The notes: a model not told the origin generated them from the letters alone. 64,000 bases of DNA from Clostridium putrefaciens (GCF_900461105.1 NZ_UFWZ01000001.1:1054001-1118000), one strand, 5' to 3'; shown: positions 44,782-54,645, counted from the first letter of the stretch. Translations and numbers: made by a program.

Positions 44782-45831
44782 ATGAATACTAAGGTAGTTA
44801 AAATGAATGAAGATAAAATGAATATAAATGCCATAGAAGAAGCTGCAATCATAATAAAAGGTGGAGGGCTTGTAGTGTTTCCAACTGAAACGGTGTATGG
44901 GCTTGGAGCTAATGCATTAGATGATAAGGCAGTCTCAAAGATATTTGAGGCAAAGGGAAGACCTCAAGATAATCCACTTATAATACATGTTGCGGACTTT
45001 AACATAAAAGAATATATAAAAGAATTACCTTTTATAGCAACTAAGCTTATGGAGGAGTTTTGGCCAGGTCCAATAACTTTTATATTAAACAAATCTGACA
45101 TTGTACCTTTAACTACTAGTGCTGGATTAAATACTATAGGTATAAGAATGCCTTCAAATAAAATTGCAAGGGAACTTATATTAAAAAGTGGTGTTCCAAT
45201 AGCAGCACCCTCTGCTAATATTTCCGGAAGACCAAGCCCAACAGAAGTAGAAAGATGCATAGAAGATTTAAGTGGAAAGGTTGAATATATATTAGGTGGA
45301 GAAGGCAGTAATATAGGACTTGAGTCTACAATATTAGATTGCACAGTAGAGCCTCCTTGTATATTAAGGCCAGGAGCTATAACTTTAGAAATGCTAAAGG
45401 AAGTAAAAGAAGATATTTATATAGACCCTGCAGTAATGAAAATGCCTAGTAAAGAATTAAAACCTAAAGCCCCCGGAATGAAATATAGGCATTATGCACC
45501 TAAGGCTCCTTTGAAAATAATAAGAGGAGATTTAAAAAAAACTATTGCAAAAGTTAATGAAATAGTGCAAAATTGTATAGATAAAGAAAAGACTGTGGGG
45601 ATTATAGCCACAGAAGAAACTAAAAGTTGCTATAATAATGGCATAGTTTTATCTCTAGGAAGTAGAAAAAATTTAGATGTTATAGCAAAAAATCTTTTTG
45701 AATGTTTAAGAGCCATTGATGATAAAAATGTAGATTTAATATTATCTGAAAGCTTTGATGAGCTTGGAATAGGGATTGCAATAATGAATAGGTTAAAAAA
45801 ATCAGCAGGGTTCGATATATTAGATGTATAA
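44782..45831 (+). CDS. ywlC: Threonylcarbamoyl-AMP synthase (Sua5/YwlC type)
   Basis: 349 residues: YrdC domain (about 12-215; FPTETVYGLGANA, KGRPQDNPL, SAGLNTIGIRMP, APSANISGRPSPT) plus the C-terminal Sua5 domain (about 225-349; RHYAPKAPL linker). Makes threonylcarbamoyl-AMP for tRNA t6A modification. Head of the conserved ywlC-ywlE-rpiB-upp run. SD GGGAGAG before ATG 44782. Confidence 0.94.
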   Translation: MNTKVVKMNEDKMNINAIEEAAIIIKGGGLVVFPTETVYGLGANALDDKAVSKIFEAKGRPQDNPLIIHVADFNIKEYIKELPFIATKLMEEFWPGPITFILNKSDIVPLTTSAGLNTIGIRMPSNKIARELILKSGVPIAAPSANISGRPSPTEVERCIEDLSGKVEYILGGEGSNIGLESTILDCTVEPPCILRPGAITLEMLKEVKEDIYIDPAVMKMPSKELKPKAPGMKYRHYAPKAPLKIIRGDLKKTIAKVNEIVQNCIDKEKTVGIIATEETKSCYNNGIVLSLGSRKNLDVIAKNLFECLRAIDDKNVDLILSESFDELGIGIAIMNRLKKSAGFDILDV

Positions 45832-45885
45832 GTTTTAATGTTTTAACTTATAAAAGCTATATTATTTTAAAGGAGGTGTGATACT

Positions 45886-46335
45886 ATGAATATTCTTTTT
45901 GTATGTACAGGTAATACTTGTAGAAGCTGTATGGCTGAAGCTATATTTAACTATATTAATGACAACAAAGATATATGCTCAAGATCAGTAGGACTTAGTA
46001 TTGTTAAAGGTAGTGTTACATCTTTAAATTCCGCTGAGATTGTTAAATCTAAATTAGGGTTAGACTTAACAAAGAGAAAAGCTATTCAATGTAGTAAAGA
46101 TGATATTAAAAACTCAAATATTATACTTACTATGACTTCGCATATGAAAGATATGTTAATAAGTGCATTTCCAGAGGAAAAAGAAAAAATATTTAGTTTG
46201 AATGAGTATGTCGGCGTAAAGGGAGATATTATAGATCCTTACGGTGGCACAATAACATTTTATGAAAAAACTTTTTTTGATCTCGAAAAATCAATACGGC
46301 TTTTATTAGAAAAGTTAAAAGGAGATAGGGTATAG
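45886..46335 (+). CDS. ywlE: Low-molecular-weight phosphatase, YwlE-like protein-arginine phosphatase
   Basis: 149 residues. P-loop CTGNTCRSCMAEA with nucleophile Cys7 and Arg13, and general acid Asp in IIDPYGGT (near 118). Thr11 is the residue that in B. subtilis YwlE gives specificity for phosphoarginine, and the gene sits next to ywlC and rpiB as ywlE does; so arginine phosphatase is preferred over tyrosine phosphatase. Position 15 is Cys where YwlE and most relatives have Pro. SD AAGGAGGTG. Confidence 0.85.
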   Translation: MNILFVCTGNTCRSCMAEAIFNYINDNKDICSRSVGLSIVKGSVTSLNSAEIVKSKLGLDLTKRKAIQCSKDDIKNSNIILTMTSHMKDMLISAFPEEKEKIFSLNEYVGVKGDIIDPYGGTITFYEKTFFDLEKSIRLLLEKLKGDRV

Positions 46336-46416
46336 GTACCACATCTTCTTTTTTGCAGTGTAAAGAATTTTTGTTATATTCAAAAAGGTAATTTTAAAAC
46401 TAAGGAGGTAATATTT

Positions 46417-46866
46417 ATGAAGATAGCTATTGGAAGCGATCATGGCGGATTTAAGTTAAAGGGAGAGGTTATAAAACACTTAAAGGAAAAACAAATAGAA
46501 GTTGTAGACTTTGGTACTTATAGTGAAGATTCTTGTGACTACCCTGACGTTGCAGAAAAGGTAGCGGAAGAAGTTGTTATGAAGAACTTTGAATTCGGAA
46601 TATTAATTTGTGGAACAGGAATAGGTATAAGTATATCAGCAAATAAGGTTGCTGGAATAAGGGCAGCACTTTGTTGTGATACATTTAGTGCTCATGCAAC
46701 TAGAGAACATAATAATGCTAATATATTAGCATTAGGTGAAAGAGTGGTTGGAGTAGGTCTTGCGTTAGATATAGTAGATACCTTTTTAAATGCAAAGTTT
46801 CAAGGTGGAAGACATCAAAATAGAATAGATAAAATATCACATATTGAAGATAAATATATAAAGTAA
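46417..46866 (+). CDS. rpiB: Ribose-5-phosphate isomerase B
   Basis: 149 residues, full length. IAIGSDHGGFKLK start, CGTGIGISISANK with the catalytic Cys, and REHNNANILALGERV. Interconverts ribose-5-phosphate and ribulose-5-phosphate in the pentose phosphate pathway. Conserved order ywlE-rpiB-upp. SD AAGGAGG. Confidence 0.96.
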   Translation: MKIAIGSDHGGFKLKGEVIKHLKEKQIEVVDFGTYSEDSCDYPDVAEKVAEEVVMKNFEFGILICGTGIGISISANKVAGIRAALCCDTFSAHATREHNNANILALGERVVGVGLALDIVDTFLNAKFQGGRHQNRIDKISHIEDKYIK

Positions 46867-46993
46867 AGTCAATCAATAATAAAGTTTAAATTAAGCATCA
46901 AAATAATGTTTTAATATATATAAATATGGTTAAAATATTAAAATGATGCCTAATATATAAAATAATTCTTAATAGATTTTAGGAGGAAAAAAC

Positions 46994-47623
46994 ATGGGAA
47001 AAGTAACACAAATAACACATCCATTAATTTTACACAAATTAGCTCTTATAAGAGACAAGAATACTGGGTCAAAAGATTTTAGGGAGCTAGTTGAAGAAGT
47101 AGCTATGTTAATGGCTTACGAGGTTACACGAGATGTACAGATGGAAGAAGTAGAAGTAGAAACTCCTATCTGTGTTACTAAGTGCAAGATGTTATCAGGG
47201 AAAAAGATGGCTATAGTACCTATACTTAGAGCAGGGCTTGGCATGGTAGATGGTATGCTTAGAATAATACCAGCAGCTAAGGTTGGTCATATAGGTCTAT
47301 ATAGAGATGAAGAAACACTTCAACCAGTAGAATATTTCTGTAAACTGCCTCAAGATATTCAAGAAAGAGATGTAATAGTAACAGATCCAATGTTAGCTAC
47401 AGGAGGATCCGCCATTGATGCTATTTCGCTCTTAAAGAAGAAGGGAGCTAAAAATATTCGTCTAATGTGCCTTGTAGCAGCTCCTGAAGGAGTGGAAGCA
47501 ATAGTAGAAGTACATCCAGATGTTAATATATATGTAGCTCTTATAGATGAAAAGTTAGATGAAAATGGCTATATAGTACCAGGTCTTGGAGATGCTGGAG
47601 ATAGATTGTTTGGAACTAAATAA
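46994..47623 (+). CDS. upp: Uracil phosphoribosyltransferase
   Basis: 209 residues, standard length. PRPP-binding loop [12 protein letters not shown], early [24 protein letters not shown] and [12 protein letters not shown]. Converts uracil and PRPP to UMP. SD TTAGGAGG before ATG 46994. Confidence 0.97.
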   Translation: MGKVTQITHPLILHKLALIRDKNTGSKDFRELVEEVAMLMAYEVTRDVQMEEVEVETPICVTKCKMLSGKKMAIVPILRAGLGMVDGMLRIIPAAKVGHIGLYRDEETLQPVEYFCKLPQDIQERDVIVTDPMLATGGSAIDAISLLKKKGAKNIRLMCLVAAPEGVEAIVEVHPDVNIYVALIDEKLDENGYIVPGLGDAGDRLFGTK

Positions 47624-47636
47624 TGGATAGTTAAGT

Positions 47637-47676
47637 AAAAAAGGTGTAAACTAAATTTGTTTACACCTTTCTTTTT
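47637..47676 (+). terminator. Terminator after upp
   Basis: AAGGTGTAAAC (47641-47651) pairs with GTTTACACCTT (47659-47669), flanked by A and T runs; strong. Confidence 0.85.
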
Positions 47677-47723
47677 AAGTGTTTAATTATGTAATGCTAT
47701 TTATGGAAAGCTATGAAGCTTGG

Positions 47724-47774
47724 TTTACTTTGAATAATATTTAATGTATAATTTAAGTAATGTATAATTTAAGT
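47724..47774 (+). promoter_or_regulatory. Promoter of the dCMP deaminase gene with duplicated -10 element
   Basis: -35 TTTACT (47724-47729), 17-nt spacer, -10 TATAAT (47747-47752). The 16-mer carrying this -10 (47743-47758) is repeated exactly at 47759-47774, giving a second TATAAT at 47763-47768. Confidence 0.6.
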
Positions 47775-47810
47775 AATGTTTTGCAATATTTTATTTATAA
47801 GGAGATATTA

Positions 47811-48299
47811 ATGGAAAGAAGAGATAAAGATAATTACTATTTAGATATAGCAGAAACTGTACTAGAAAGAGGAACTTGCCTTAGAAGAAATTATGGTTCT
47901 ATAATTGTAAAACATGATGAAATTATATCAACAGGATATACAGGTGCTCCTAGAGGACGAAGAAACTGTATAGATATTGGTGTTTGTAAAAGACAAGAAT
48001 TAAATATAAAAAGAGGAACACATTATGAACTTTGTAGAAGTATTCACAGCGAGGCTAATGCTATTATAAGTGCTTCTAGAAGAGATATGATTGCATCTAC
48101 TTTATATTTAGTTGGCAAGGATTGCAAGAATAAAGAACTAGTAGAATCTGCAAATTCCTGTGATATGTGTAAAAGGCTTATAATAAATTCAGGGATCGAA
48201 AGAATAATCATAAGAATTACAAAGGATACTTATAAGGTTATATATACAAGTGAATGGGTTAAGGATGATGATTCCATTACTAATGAATTTGGATACTAA
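47811..48299 (+). CDS. Deoxycytidylate deaminase (ComEB-like)
   Basis: 162 residues from ATG 47811, which follows AAGGAGAT; an upstream in-frame ATG at 47760 lacks an SD and lies in the duplicated promoter. Zinc cytidine-deaminase motif HSEANAI with later CDMC; also GCxxxGAPRG-type loop TGYTGAPRGRRNC. Deaminates dCMP to dUMP for thymidylate synthesis. Follows upp, as often in clostridia. Confidence 0.93.
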   Translation: MERRDKDNYYLDIAETVLERGTCLRRNYGSIIVKHDEIISTGYTGAPRGRRNCIDIGVCKRQELNIKRGTHYELCRSIHSEANAIISASRRDMIASTLYLVGKDCKNKELVESANSCDMCKRLIINSGIERIIIRITKDTYKVIYTSEWVKDDDSITNEFGY

Positions 48300-48323
48300 A
48301 ATATATAGTTAGGAAGAAAAAAT

Positions 48324-49349
48324 ATGATTGAATACATAAAGTTAATTTCTATTGCCATTATAATATCAATAGTAGCAACACCTTTTATAAAGAGGTTGGC
48401 AATTAAAGTAAATGCTATAGATGTACCTAAAGATGAGAGAAAGATTCACAAAAAACCCGTACCTCTTTTAGGAGGTCTTTCTATATATATAGCATTTATA
48501 ATAGGTATTATAGTTAAAACTGGACCTTTAGAGTCATGGGAAAAAGGGATAATTGGAGGGGCAACTATAATAATAGTAGGCGGAGTACTTGATGATATAA
48601 TAGAACTAAAGCCTTGGCAAAAGTTGTTATTTCAATTAGCTGCGTCTTTATGCGTTATTTACCATGGGGTTTATATTAAAAATATAACAAACCCATTTGC
48701 TGGCGAAGAGGCTTTTTTAAATATAGGAAGGTTTTCTGTTCCATTTACAATCTTATGGATAATTGGAATAACAAATGCATTGAACTTAATTGACGGATTA
48801 GATGGTCTAGCTGCTGGAGTAGCACTTATATCTTCTATTACCATAATGATCATAGCTATTATTTCCGGGAGAATATCTACAGCTCTTTTAACTTCTGTAC
48901 TTATAGGAGCTATAGCAGGATTTTTACCTTATAACTTTAATCCTGCATCTATATTTATGGGAGATGCAGGATCTCAGCTTTTGGGATTTTTATTATCTGT
49001 AATTTCACTTCAAGGGGCTATAAAATCTGCAGCAACTTTTGCTATAGTTGTACCTATTTTAGCGTTGGGATTACCCATATATGATACTTTGTTTGCTATG
49101 GTTAGAAGAAAGATAAATGGAAAGCCTATAATGCAGGCAGATAAGGGACATCTTCATCATAGACTTTTAGATTTAGGACTTACGCAAAAACAAGTAGTTT
49201 TAGTTATGTATATGATTAGTGCGGTGCTTGGAACTATAGCTATATTAGCTATGTGTATAAGTACACCTAGATCTTATTTTCTTTTAACCATAATAGTTTT
49301 AATTACAGTTTTTATGGCTTTAAGATATGGTTTTTTTCAAAGTAAATAG
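48324..49349 (+). CDS. tagO: Undecaprenyl-phosphate GlcNAc-1-phosphate transferase (TagO/WecA family)
   Basis: 341 residues with about ten membrane helices. Family motifs: VPKDERKIHKKPVPLLGG near the start, GVLDDIIELKPWQK, NALNLIDGLDGLAAG with the catalytic Asp pair, FNPASIFMGDAGSQLLGF and the HLHHRLLDLGL loop. Starts teichoic-acid or related polymer assembly on undecaprenyl phosphate. mnaA follows after 23 nt and supplies ManNAc precursor, so the two act in one pathway. The SD is weak. Confidence 0.93.
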   Translation: MIEYIKLISIAIIISIVATPFIKRLAIKVNAIDVPKDERKIHKKPVPLLGGLSIYIAFIIGIIVKTGPLESWEKGIIGGATIIIVGGVLDDIIELKPWQKLLFQLAASLCVIYHGVYIKNITNPFAGEEAFLNIGRFSVPFTILWIIGITNALNLIDGLDGLAAGVALISSITIMIIAIISGRISTALLTSVLIGAIAGFLPYNFNPASIFMGDAGSQLLGFLLSVISLQGAIKSAATFAIVVPILALGLPIYDTLFAMVRRKINGKPIMQADKGHLHHRLLDLGLTQKQVVLVMYMISAVLGTIAILAMCISTPRSYFLLTIIVLITVFMALRYGFFQSK

Positions 49350-49372
49350 ATAAACTCAGTGGGAGGGTAGTA

Positions 49373-50521
49373 ATGGATAAGATAAAGGTTATGACTATTT
49401 TCGGAACTAGGCCAGAAGCTATTAAGATGGCTCCTTTAGTGAAGGAATTAGAAAAAAGAGAAGAAATAGAATCCATAGTATGTGTAACGGCACAACATAG
49501 AGAAATGTTAGATCAAGTGTTAGAGCTATTTCAAATTAAACCACACTATGATCTTAATATAATGGAATCCAAACAAAGTCTTACAGGTATAACTAGTAAG
49601 GTTTTAGAAGGTTTAGAAAATATGTTTGATAAAGTAAAGCCAGATATAATACTTGTTCATGGTGATACCACGACAACGTTTGCAGGTGCTTTAGCTGCAT
49701 TTTATAAAAAGATAAAAATAGGTCATGTAGAGGCTGGGCTTAGGACCTTTGATAAATTCTTCCCATATCCAGAAGAAATGAATAGAAAATTGACGGGTTC
49801 CCTAGCAGATCTTCACTTTTCACCTACAATAACAGCAAAAAGTAATCTTTTAAGGGAAGGCGTAAAAGAAGAAAGTATATATGTTACTGGAAATACAGTA
49901 ATTGATGCGATGAATTTTACTGTGACTAAAGATTATGTTTTTGAAACAAAAGAATTAAATGATATTGACTATAATAAGAAAGTTATTATGGTGACAGCAC
50001 ATAGAAGAGAAAATTGGGGAGGTGGTATAGAAAACATATGTGAAGCTTTAAAAGAAATCATAGAAACCTATGAAAATGTTGAGATAATTTATTTAGTTCA
50101 CTTAAATCCAGTAGTAAAAGATGTGGTTGATAAACATTTATTAAATTTAGAAAGAGTTCACTTATTATCACCACTAGATACTAAGGAAACACATAACCTT
50201 ATGAATAAATGTTATATGGTTATGAGTGATTCTGGTGGACTTCAAGAAGAAGCCCCACATCTTGGTAAACCAGTACTGGTTCTTAGAGATGTTACAGAGA
50301 GACCAGAAGCCATTGAAGCTGGTACAGTAAAACTTGTAGGTACAGATAAAAAGGTTATATTAAAGGAAGTAAAAAAGCTTCTTTTAGATAAAGAATATTA
50401 CCTTGAAATGAGTAAGGCTATTAATCCTTATGGAGATGGAAAAGCATCTTATAGAATAGTAAACTCCATTCTTCATTATTTTGGATTTAACAAAGAAAAG
50501 ACAGAAGAATTTAAAGAATAA
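49373..50521 (+). CDS. mnaA: UDP-N-acetylglucosamine 2-epimerase
   Basis: 382 residues, non-hydrolysing epimerase. FGTRPEAIKMAPL start, VHGDTTTTFAGALAA, HVEAGLRTFDKFFPYPEE, TAHRRENWGG and SDSGGLQEEAPHLGKPVLVLRD. Makes UDP-ManNAc for wall polymer linkage units. Cotranscribed with tagO. SD GGGAGGG before ATG 49373. Confidence 0.95.
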   Translation: MDKIKVMTIFGTRPEAIKMAPLVKELEKREEIESIVCVTAQHREMLDQVLELFQIKPHYDLNIMESKQSLTGITSKVLEGLENMFDKVKPDIILVHGDTTTTFAGALAAFYKKIKIGHVEAGLRTFDKFFPYPEEMNRKLTGSLADLHFSPTITAKSNLLREGVKEESIYVTGNTVIDAMNFTVTKDYVFETKELNDIDYNKKVIMVTAHRRENWGGGIENICEALKEIIETYENVEIIYLVHLNPVVKDVVDKHLLNLERVHLLSPLDTKETHNLMNKCYMVMSDSGGLQEEAPHLGKPVLVLRDVTERPEAIEAGTVKLVGTDKKVILKEVKKLLLDKEYYLEMSKAINPYGDGKASYRIVNSILHYFGFNKEKTEEFKE

Positions 50522-50640
50522 AAGTGTTTTGTATTTTCTTTGATGAATCCTACTAGAACTTTTATTTAAGAAAGTTATGAATAGTTTATTTTTAAAATGC
50601 ATTTAAGACTAAATATATTTGAATTGGAGGAGTAATTGTT

Positions 50641-51819
50641 ATGAGAGAAGTAGTTATTGCTAGTGCGGTTAGAACAGCTATAGGTTCTTTCGGTGGAGGA
50701 TTAAAAGATGTAGATGCTGTAGAGCTTGGTGCTGTGGTAATAAAAGAAGCTCTTAGTAGAGCAGGTGTTAAAGGCGAAATGATTGATGAAGTTATAATGG
50801 GTAATGTACTTCAAGCAGGACTTGGACAAAATCCAGCAAGACAGTCAGTTATAAAAGCAGGATTGCCTGTTGAGGTGCCAGCTATGACAATTAATAAGGT
50901 TTGTGGATCGGGACTTAGGGCTGTAAGTCTTGCTAGTCAAATAATACTAGCTGGGGATGCAGATATTATTGTAGCAGGTGGGATGGAAAATATGTCAAGA
51001 GCTCCGTATGTAATAAATACTGCTAGATGGGGACAAAGAATGGGTAATGGTAATATGGTTGATGTAATGATAAATGATGGTCTTTGGGACGCTTTTAATA
51101 ACTACCATATGGGTGTTACAGCTGAAAATATAGCAGAAAAGTGGAATATTTCAAGAGAAGAGCAAGATAACTTTGCTTTAGCTTCACAAAACAAAGCAGA
51201 AAAGGCTATTAAAGATGGAAGATTTAAAGAAGAAATTGTGCCAGTGGTGATTCCTCAAAGAAAAGGTGAACCTATTACTTTTGATACAGATGAGTTCCCG
51301 AGATTTGGAACTAGTGCAGAATCTCTTAAAAAATTAAAACCTTCCTTTAAAAAAGATGGAACCGTTACAGCTGGTAATGCATCGGGTATAAATGACGGCG
51401 CAGCAGCTTTTGTAATAATGAGTGCTGAAAAAGCTGAAGAATTAGGTATAAAGCCATTGGCAAAAATAGCATCTTATGGATCTAAAGGTGTTGATCCATC
51501 TATAATGGGGTATGGGCCGTTTGCAGCTACAAATAAAGCTTTAGAAAAGGCTTCTATTAAAGTAGAGGACTTAGACTTAATAGAAGCTAATGAAGCCTTT
51601 GCAGCTCAAAGTATAGCCGTATCTAGAGATCTTAAATTTAATATGGATAAAGTAAATGTTAATGGAGGTGCTATAGCTCTAGGACATCCAATAGGAGCAT
51701 CAGGAGCTAGAATATTAGTATCACTACTTTATGAAATGGAAAAAAGAAATTCGAAAACTGGACTTGCAACACTTTGTATAGGTGGCGGTATGGGTACAGC
51801 TATAGTTCTAAAGAGATAA
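50641..51819 (+). CDS. thlA: Acetyl-CoA acetyltransferase (thiolase)
   Basis: 392 residues, full length. Acylated Cys88 in [11 protein letters not shown], His in [17 protein letters not shown] and second Cys in CIGGGMGTA. Condenses two acetyl-CoA to acetoacetyl-CoA, first step to butyrate-type products in clostridia, or runs in reverse. Lies alone between mnaA and atpI. SD TTGGAGGAG. Confidence 0.95.
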   Translation: MREVVIASAVRTAIGSFGGGLKDVDAVELGAVVIKEALSRAGVKGEMIDEVIMGNVLQAGLGQNPARQSVIKAGLPVEVPAMTINKVCGSGLRAVSLASQIILAGDADIIVAGGMENMSRAPYVINTARWGQRMGNGNMVDVMINDGLWDAFNNYHMGVTAENIAEKWNISREEQDNFALASQNKAEKAIKDGRFKEEIVPVVIPQRKGEPITFDTDEFPRFGTSAESLKKLKPSFKKDGTVTAGNASGINDGAAAFVIMSAEKAEELGIKPLAKIASYGSKGVDPSIMGYGPFAATNKALEKASIKVEDLDLIEANEAFAAQSIAVSRDLKFNMDKVNVNGGAIALGHPIGASGARILVSLLYEMEKRNSKTGLATLCIGGGMGTAIVLKR

Positions 51820-51897
51820 GTTAACAGTATTTAAGAAAATGAGAAATAATCATTAATATAGTTTAGTTAAAATAAGATTATGTAAAGGAGTATTTTA

Positions 51898-52278
51898 TTG
51901 GACACGTATCTTAAAACAATGATAAAAGAATTGATTTATCTAACCCTTTTTATGTCGTTGGCATTTTCAGCAATATCTCTTTGGTTTTTAAGTTATGGGT
52001 ATGTACTAGCTTTTGTATTTGGACTACTTACTGCTATGCTTAATTTTATTGCTAATACTATGGTAACTCATTTTATTATTACAAAGGATAAAGATAATAA
52101 AAGGAAAGTTTTGAATGTGTTAAGTTTTGCTATTAGGACTTTAATCATAGGTTTTATTATTGTAGCAATTTCACTTTATTATGAGACTTATATTTTACAT
52201 TATATCTTTGGATATGTATCACACTTTATGGTAATAGTAGTTTATAGTATAAGGACTAATAAAAAGAGTCGAAGATAA
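51898..52278 (+). CDS. atpI: ATP synthase protein I-like membrane protein (orphan)
   Basis: 126 residues, TTG start 51898 behind AAAGGAG. Four hydrophobic helices (about 12-30, 32-55, 72-92, 95-115). Size, topology and location just upstream of ywmB-murA match AtpI, which helps assemble the F-type ATP synthase c-ring or supports cation uptake. However, no atpB-atpC genes follow: the next gene is ywmB, 306 bp on. Identification rests on context and topology, since AtpI sequences are poorly conserved. Confidence 0.65.
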   Translation: MDTYLKTMIKELIYLTLFMSLAFSAISLWFLSYGYVLAFVFGLLTAMLNFIANTMVTHFIITKDKDNKRKVLNVLSFAIRTLIIGFIIVAISLYYETYILHYIFGYVSHFMVIVVYSIRTNKKSRR

Positions 52279-52584
52279 TAATACTTATAAAATAGGAATG
52301 ATAAGAAGTTATTATTTGATTTTATGGTGGTTAATAACAAGTAATACATTTAATAAAAAAAGGTTTATAGGCTAGGAATTCTATTTCTAGCCTATAAACC
52401 TTTTTTTATATTAAAATTATACCTTTCACATTTTTCCGACAAATCTATATATTGATAATATACATAATAGCATAAAACACATAGCTTTATAATTATGCTA
52501 TTAATTTAAAATTATATATATGCTTAATAATAATTTGAATATTTTATTTATAAGTGGAAAGAATTAGGATAAGGGGGGAGTTAA
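52279..52584 (+). other. 306-bp gap where the atp operon is expected
   Basis: Contains the terminator at 52355-52407 and an AT-rich promoter region for ywmB. Nothing resembling remnants of atpB, E, F, H, A, G, D or C is seen. Confidence 0.7.
52355..52407 (+). terminator. Terminator after atpI
   Basis: 21-bp perfect stem (52355-52375 with 52387-52407) including seven A and seven T; can act in both directions. Confidence 0.9.
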
Positions 52585-53274
52585 TTGAAAAAGACTATAT
52601 GTTTAATGTTTGTATTTATATTAACCTTATCAATTCTTTTAAGTTGTAAATTTTACATGAAGGAAGACTTTATTAATAAATTTATATACGGGTTAGACCT
52701 AAATATAGAGGAATATGGTATTAGAATTGAACTTAAAGATATATCTGAAAATGATTTTATAGGATTTTATACAGATGTAAGTAAAAAGGCATTATCATCC
52801 AAAGATATTCAAAGTAATTTTAATATTGAATATCTAAAGAATTCAACTATTTTAATTCAAAGGGAAGAGGATATAGAAATAAATGGTCTTATGGATAATA
52901 AAAACAAAAGTTGTTATGTAGAATTAAAATTTAATATAAAATCCATAGAAGAAAAAAACAATATAGATGAACTATTTAAAACAGAAGTTAAATTAGATGA
53001 GAATAAGTCAGTATATAAATATACTAAATGTAAATTAACAGAAGATGAATTAGAAAAAAATGTGTTGGATATAAAGAATATATTAAAAAGTGAAAAAAGT
53101 AAAAATGTAGATATTGTATATAGTGAAGCTGGAGTATTAGGTACAGCTTCAGCAAGATCGCCTTATATAGAAAATGGTTTTTTAAGTTATGAGGATATAA
53201 ATTTTGCTGTAATGAATTATGACTCTGGTGTATATCTAATCGTTGGAACACCAATAATTTATAGTTCTTATTAA
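52585..53274 (+). CDS. ywmB: YwmB family protein
   Basis: 229 residues, TTG start 52585 behind AAGGGGGGAG. N-terminal signal sequence (about 4-22) with LLSCKF that could be a lipobox, then the YwmB (TATA-box-binding-like fold) domain. Function unknown. In Bacillus and clostridia it lies between the atp operon and murA; that position is kept here. murA starts 22 nt after its stop. Confidence 0.8.
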   Translation: MKKTICLMFVFILTLSILLSCKFYMKEDFINKFIYGLDLNIEEYGIRIELKDISENDFIGFYTDVSKKALSSKDIQSNFNIEYLKNSTILIQREEDIEINGLMDNKNKSCYVELKFNIKSIEEKNNIDELFKTEVKLDENKSVYKYTKCKLTEDELEKNVLDIKNILKSEKSKNVDIVYSEAGVLGTASARSPYIENGFLSYEDINFAVMNYDSGVYLIVGTPIIYSSY

Positions 53275-53296
53275 GAAGTATGGGATGGAGGATAAT

Positions 53297-54559
53297 ATGG
53301 AAAAAATAATAGTTAAGGGTGGAAATAAACTAAAAGGTGAGGTTAATATAAGTTCAGCTAAGAATTCAGTGCTGCCTATAATAGCAGCTAGTATACTAAG
53401 TGGAGATCTTTCTGTAATTGAAAATGCACCTATGTTAGAGGATGTTTTTGTTATATGTGATGTGTTGGAATCCTTAGGTGCATCAATAAAAATTAATAAA
53501 GAAAATAACAACATATCTATTGATACTAAAGATATAAATTCAAAAGAAGAACCAAAAGCTGATTTAGTAAGAAAAATGAGAGCATCTTTTTTAATAATGG
53601 GACCTATGCTATCAAGATTTGGACGAGTAAAATTGTCTTTGCCTGGAGGATGTAACATAGGAAGTAGGCCTATAGATCTTCATTTAAAAGGTTTAAGCTC
53701 ACTTGGAGCCCAAATATATTTAGGTCACGGTTATGTGGAGGGAAAGGCTGATAGACTTATAGGAAACAAGATTTATTTAGATTTTCCGTCTGTTGGGGCT
53801 ACGGAAAATATAATGATGGCTGGAGTTTTGGCTAAGGGAGAAACTGTTATAGAAAATGCAGCAGAAGAACCCGAAATAAAAGATTTAGCAAATTATTTAA
53901 ATGACATGGGAGCAATTGTAGAAGGTGCAGGAACCGGGAGAATAAGGATAAAAGGTGTAAGTGAACTAAAAGGTGTTACACATAAGCCTATATACGACAG
54001 GATTGAAGCTGGGACATACATGATTGCCGCTGCTATGACTAGAAGCAAGATAAAGATTAATGGAGTAGATGAAGAGCATATTAAGCCTATATTAGCGAAA
54101 TTATCTGAATGTGGAATTAATATTGATATTAAAAATGGAATTGCTACAACCTATGGGGATGTAGATATAAAACCTGTGGATATAAAAACTATGCCCTATC
54201 CAGGATTTCCAACAGATATGCAAGCTCAAATGATGGCCTTATTATCACTTTCAAAGGGAACAAGTATAATAACTGAAACTGTATTTGAAAATAGATTCAT
54301 GCATGCTTCAGAGATTAAACGTATGGGGGCAAATATAAAGATAGATGGCAGGAGTGCTGTGATAGAAGGGGTAAAGGGACTTACAGGAGCAGAGGTTAGA
54401 GCTACTGATTTAAGGGCGGGAGCGGCACTTATATTATGTGGGCTTGCAGCAGAGTGTAATACACAAATTTCTGATGTTTATCATATTGATAGGGGATATG
54501 TAGACATAGAAAAGAAATTAAAATCTTTAGGAGCATGTATCGAAAGAATAAATGTATAG
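53297..54559 (+). CDS. murA: UDP-N-acetylglucosamine 1-carboxyvinyltransferase
   Basis: 420 residues from ATG 53297, 5 nt after GGAGG; an in-frame ATG at 53285 lies at that SD. EPSP synthase fold; catalytic Cys119 in LPGGCNIGSRPIDLH, KNSVLPIIAAS near the start and FPTDMQAQMMALLS. First committed step of peptidoglycan precursor synthesis. The fosfomycin-target Cys is retained, so it is of the sensitive type. Operon with ywmB. Confidence 0.96.
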   Translation: MEKIIVKGGNKLKGEVNISSAKNSVLPIIAASILSGDLSVIENAPMLEDVFVICDVLESLGASIKINKENNNISIDTKDINSKEEPKADLVRKMRASFLIMGPMLSRFGRVKLSLPGGCNIGSRPIDLHLKGLSSLGAQIYLGHGYVEGKADRLIGNKIYLDFPSVGATENIMMAGVLAKGETVIENAAEEPEIKDLANYLNDMGAIVEGAGTGRIRIKGVSELKGVTHKPIYDRIEAGTYMIAAAMTRSKIKINGVDEEHIKPILAKLSECGINIDIKNGIATTYGDVDIKPVDIKTMPYPGFPTDMQAQMMALLSLSKGTSIITETVFENRFMHASEIKRMGANIKIDGRSAVIEGVKGLTGAEVRATDLRAGAALILCGLAAECNTQISDVYHIDRGYVDIEKKLKSLGACIERINV

Positions 54560-54586
54560 TGTAATATTCCAACCTTTTTAACTCTA

Positions 54587-54645
54587 TAGCCCGCCTTATA
54601 TCTTAATCTTTTAAGATTAGGACATTAGGCGAGCTAATTTTTTTA
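54587..54645 (+). terminator. Terminator after murA
   Basis: Nested stems: TAGCccGCCT with AGGCgaGCTA outside and CTTAATC/GATTAG inside, then TTTTTTT. A further palindrome (GATATTAAT...ATTAATATC, about 54770-54791) sits just before the spoIID SD. Confidence 0.75.
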
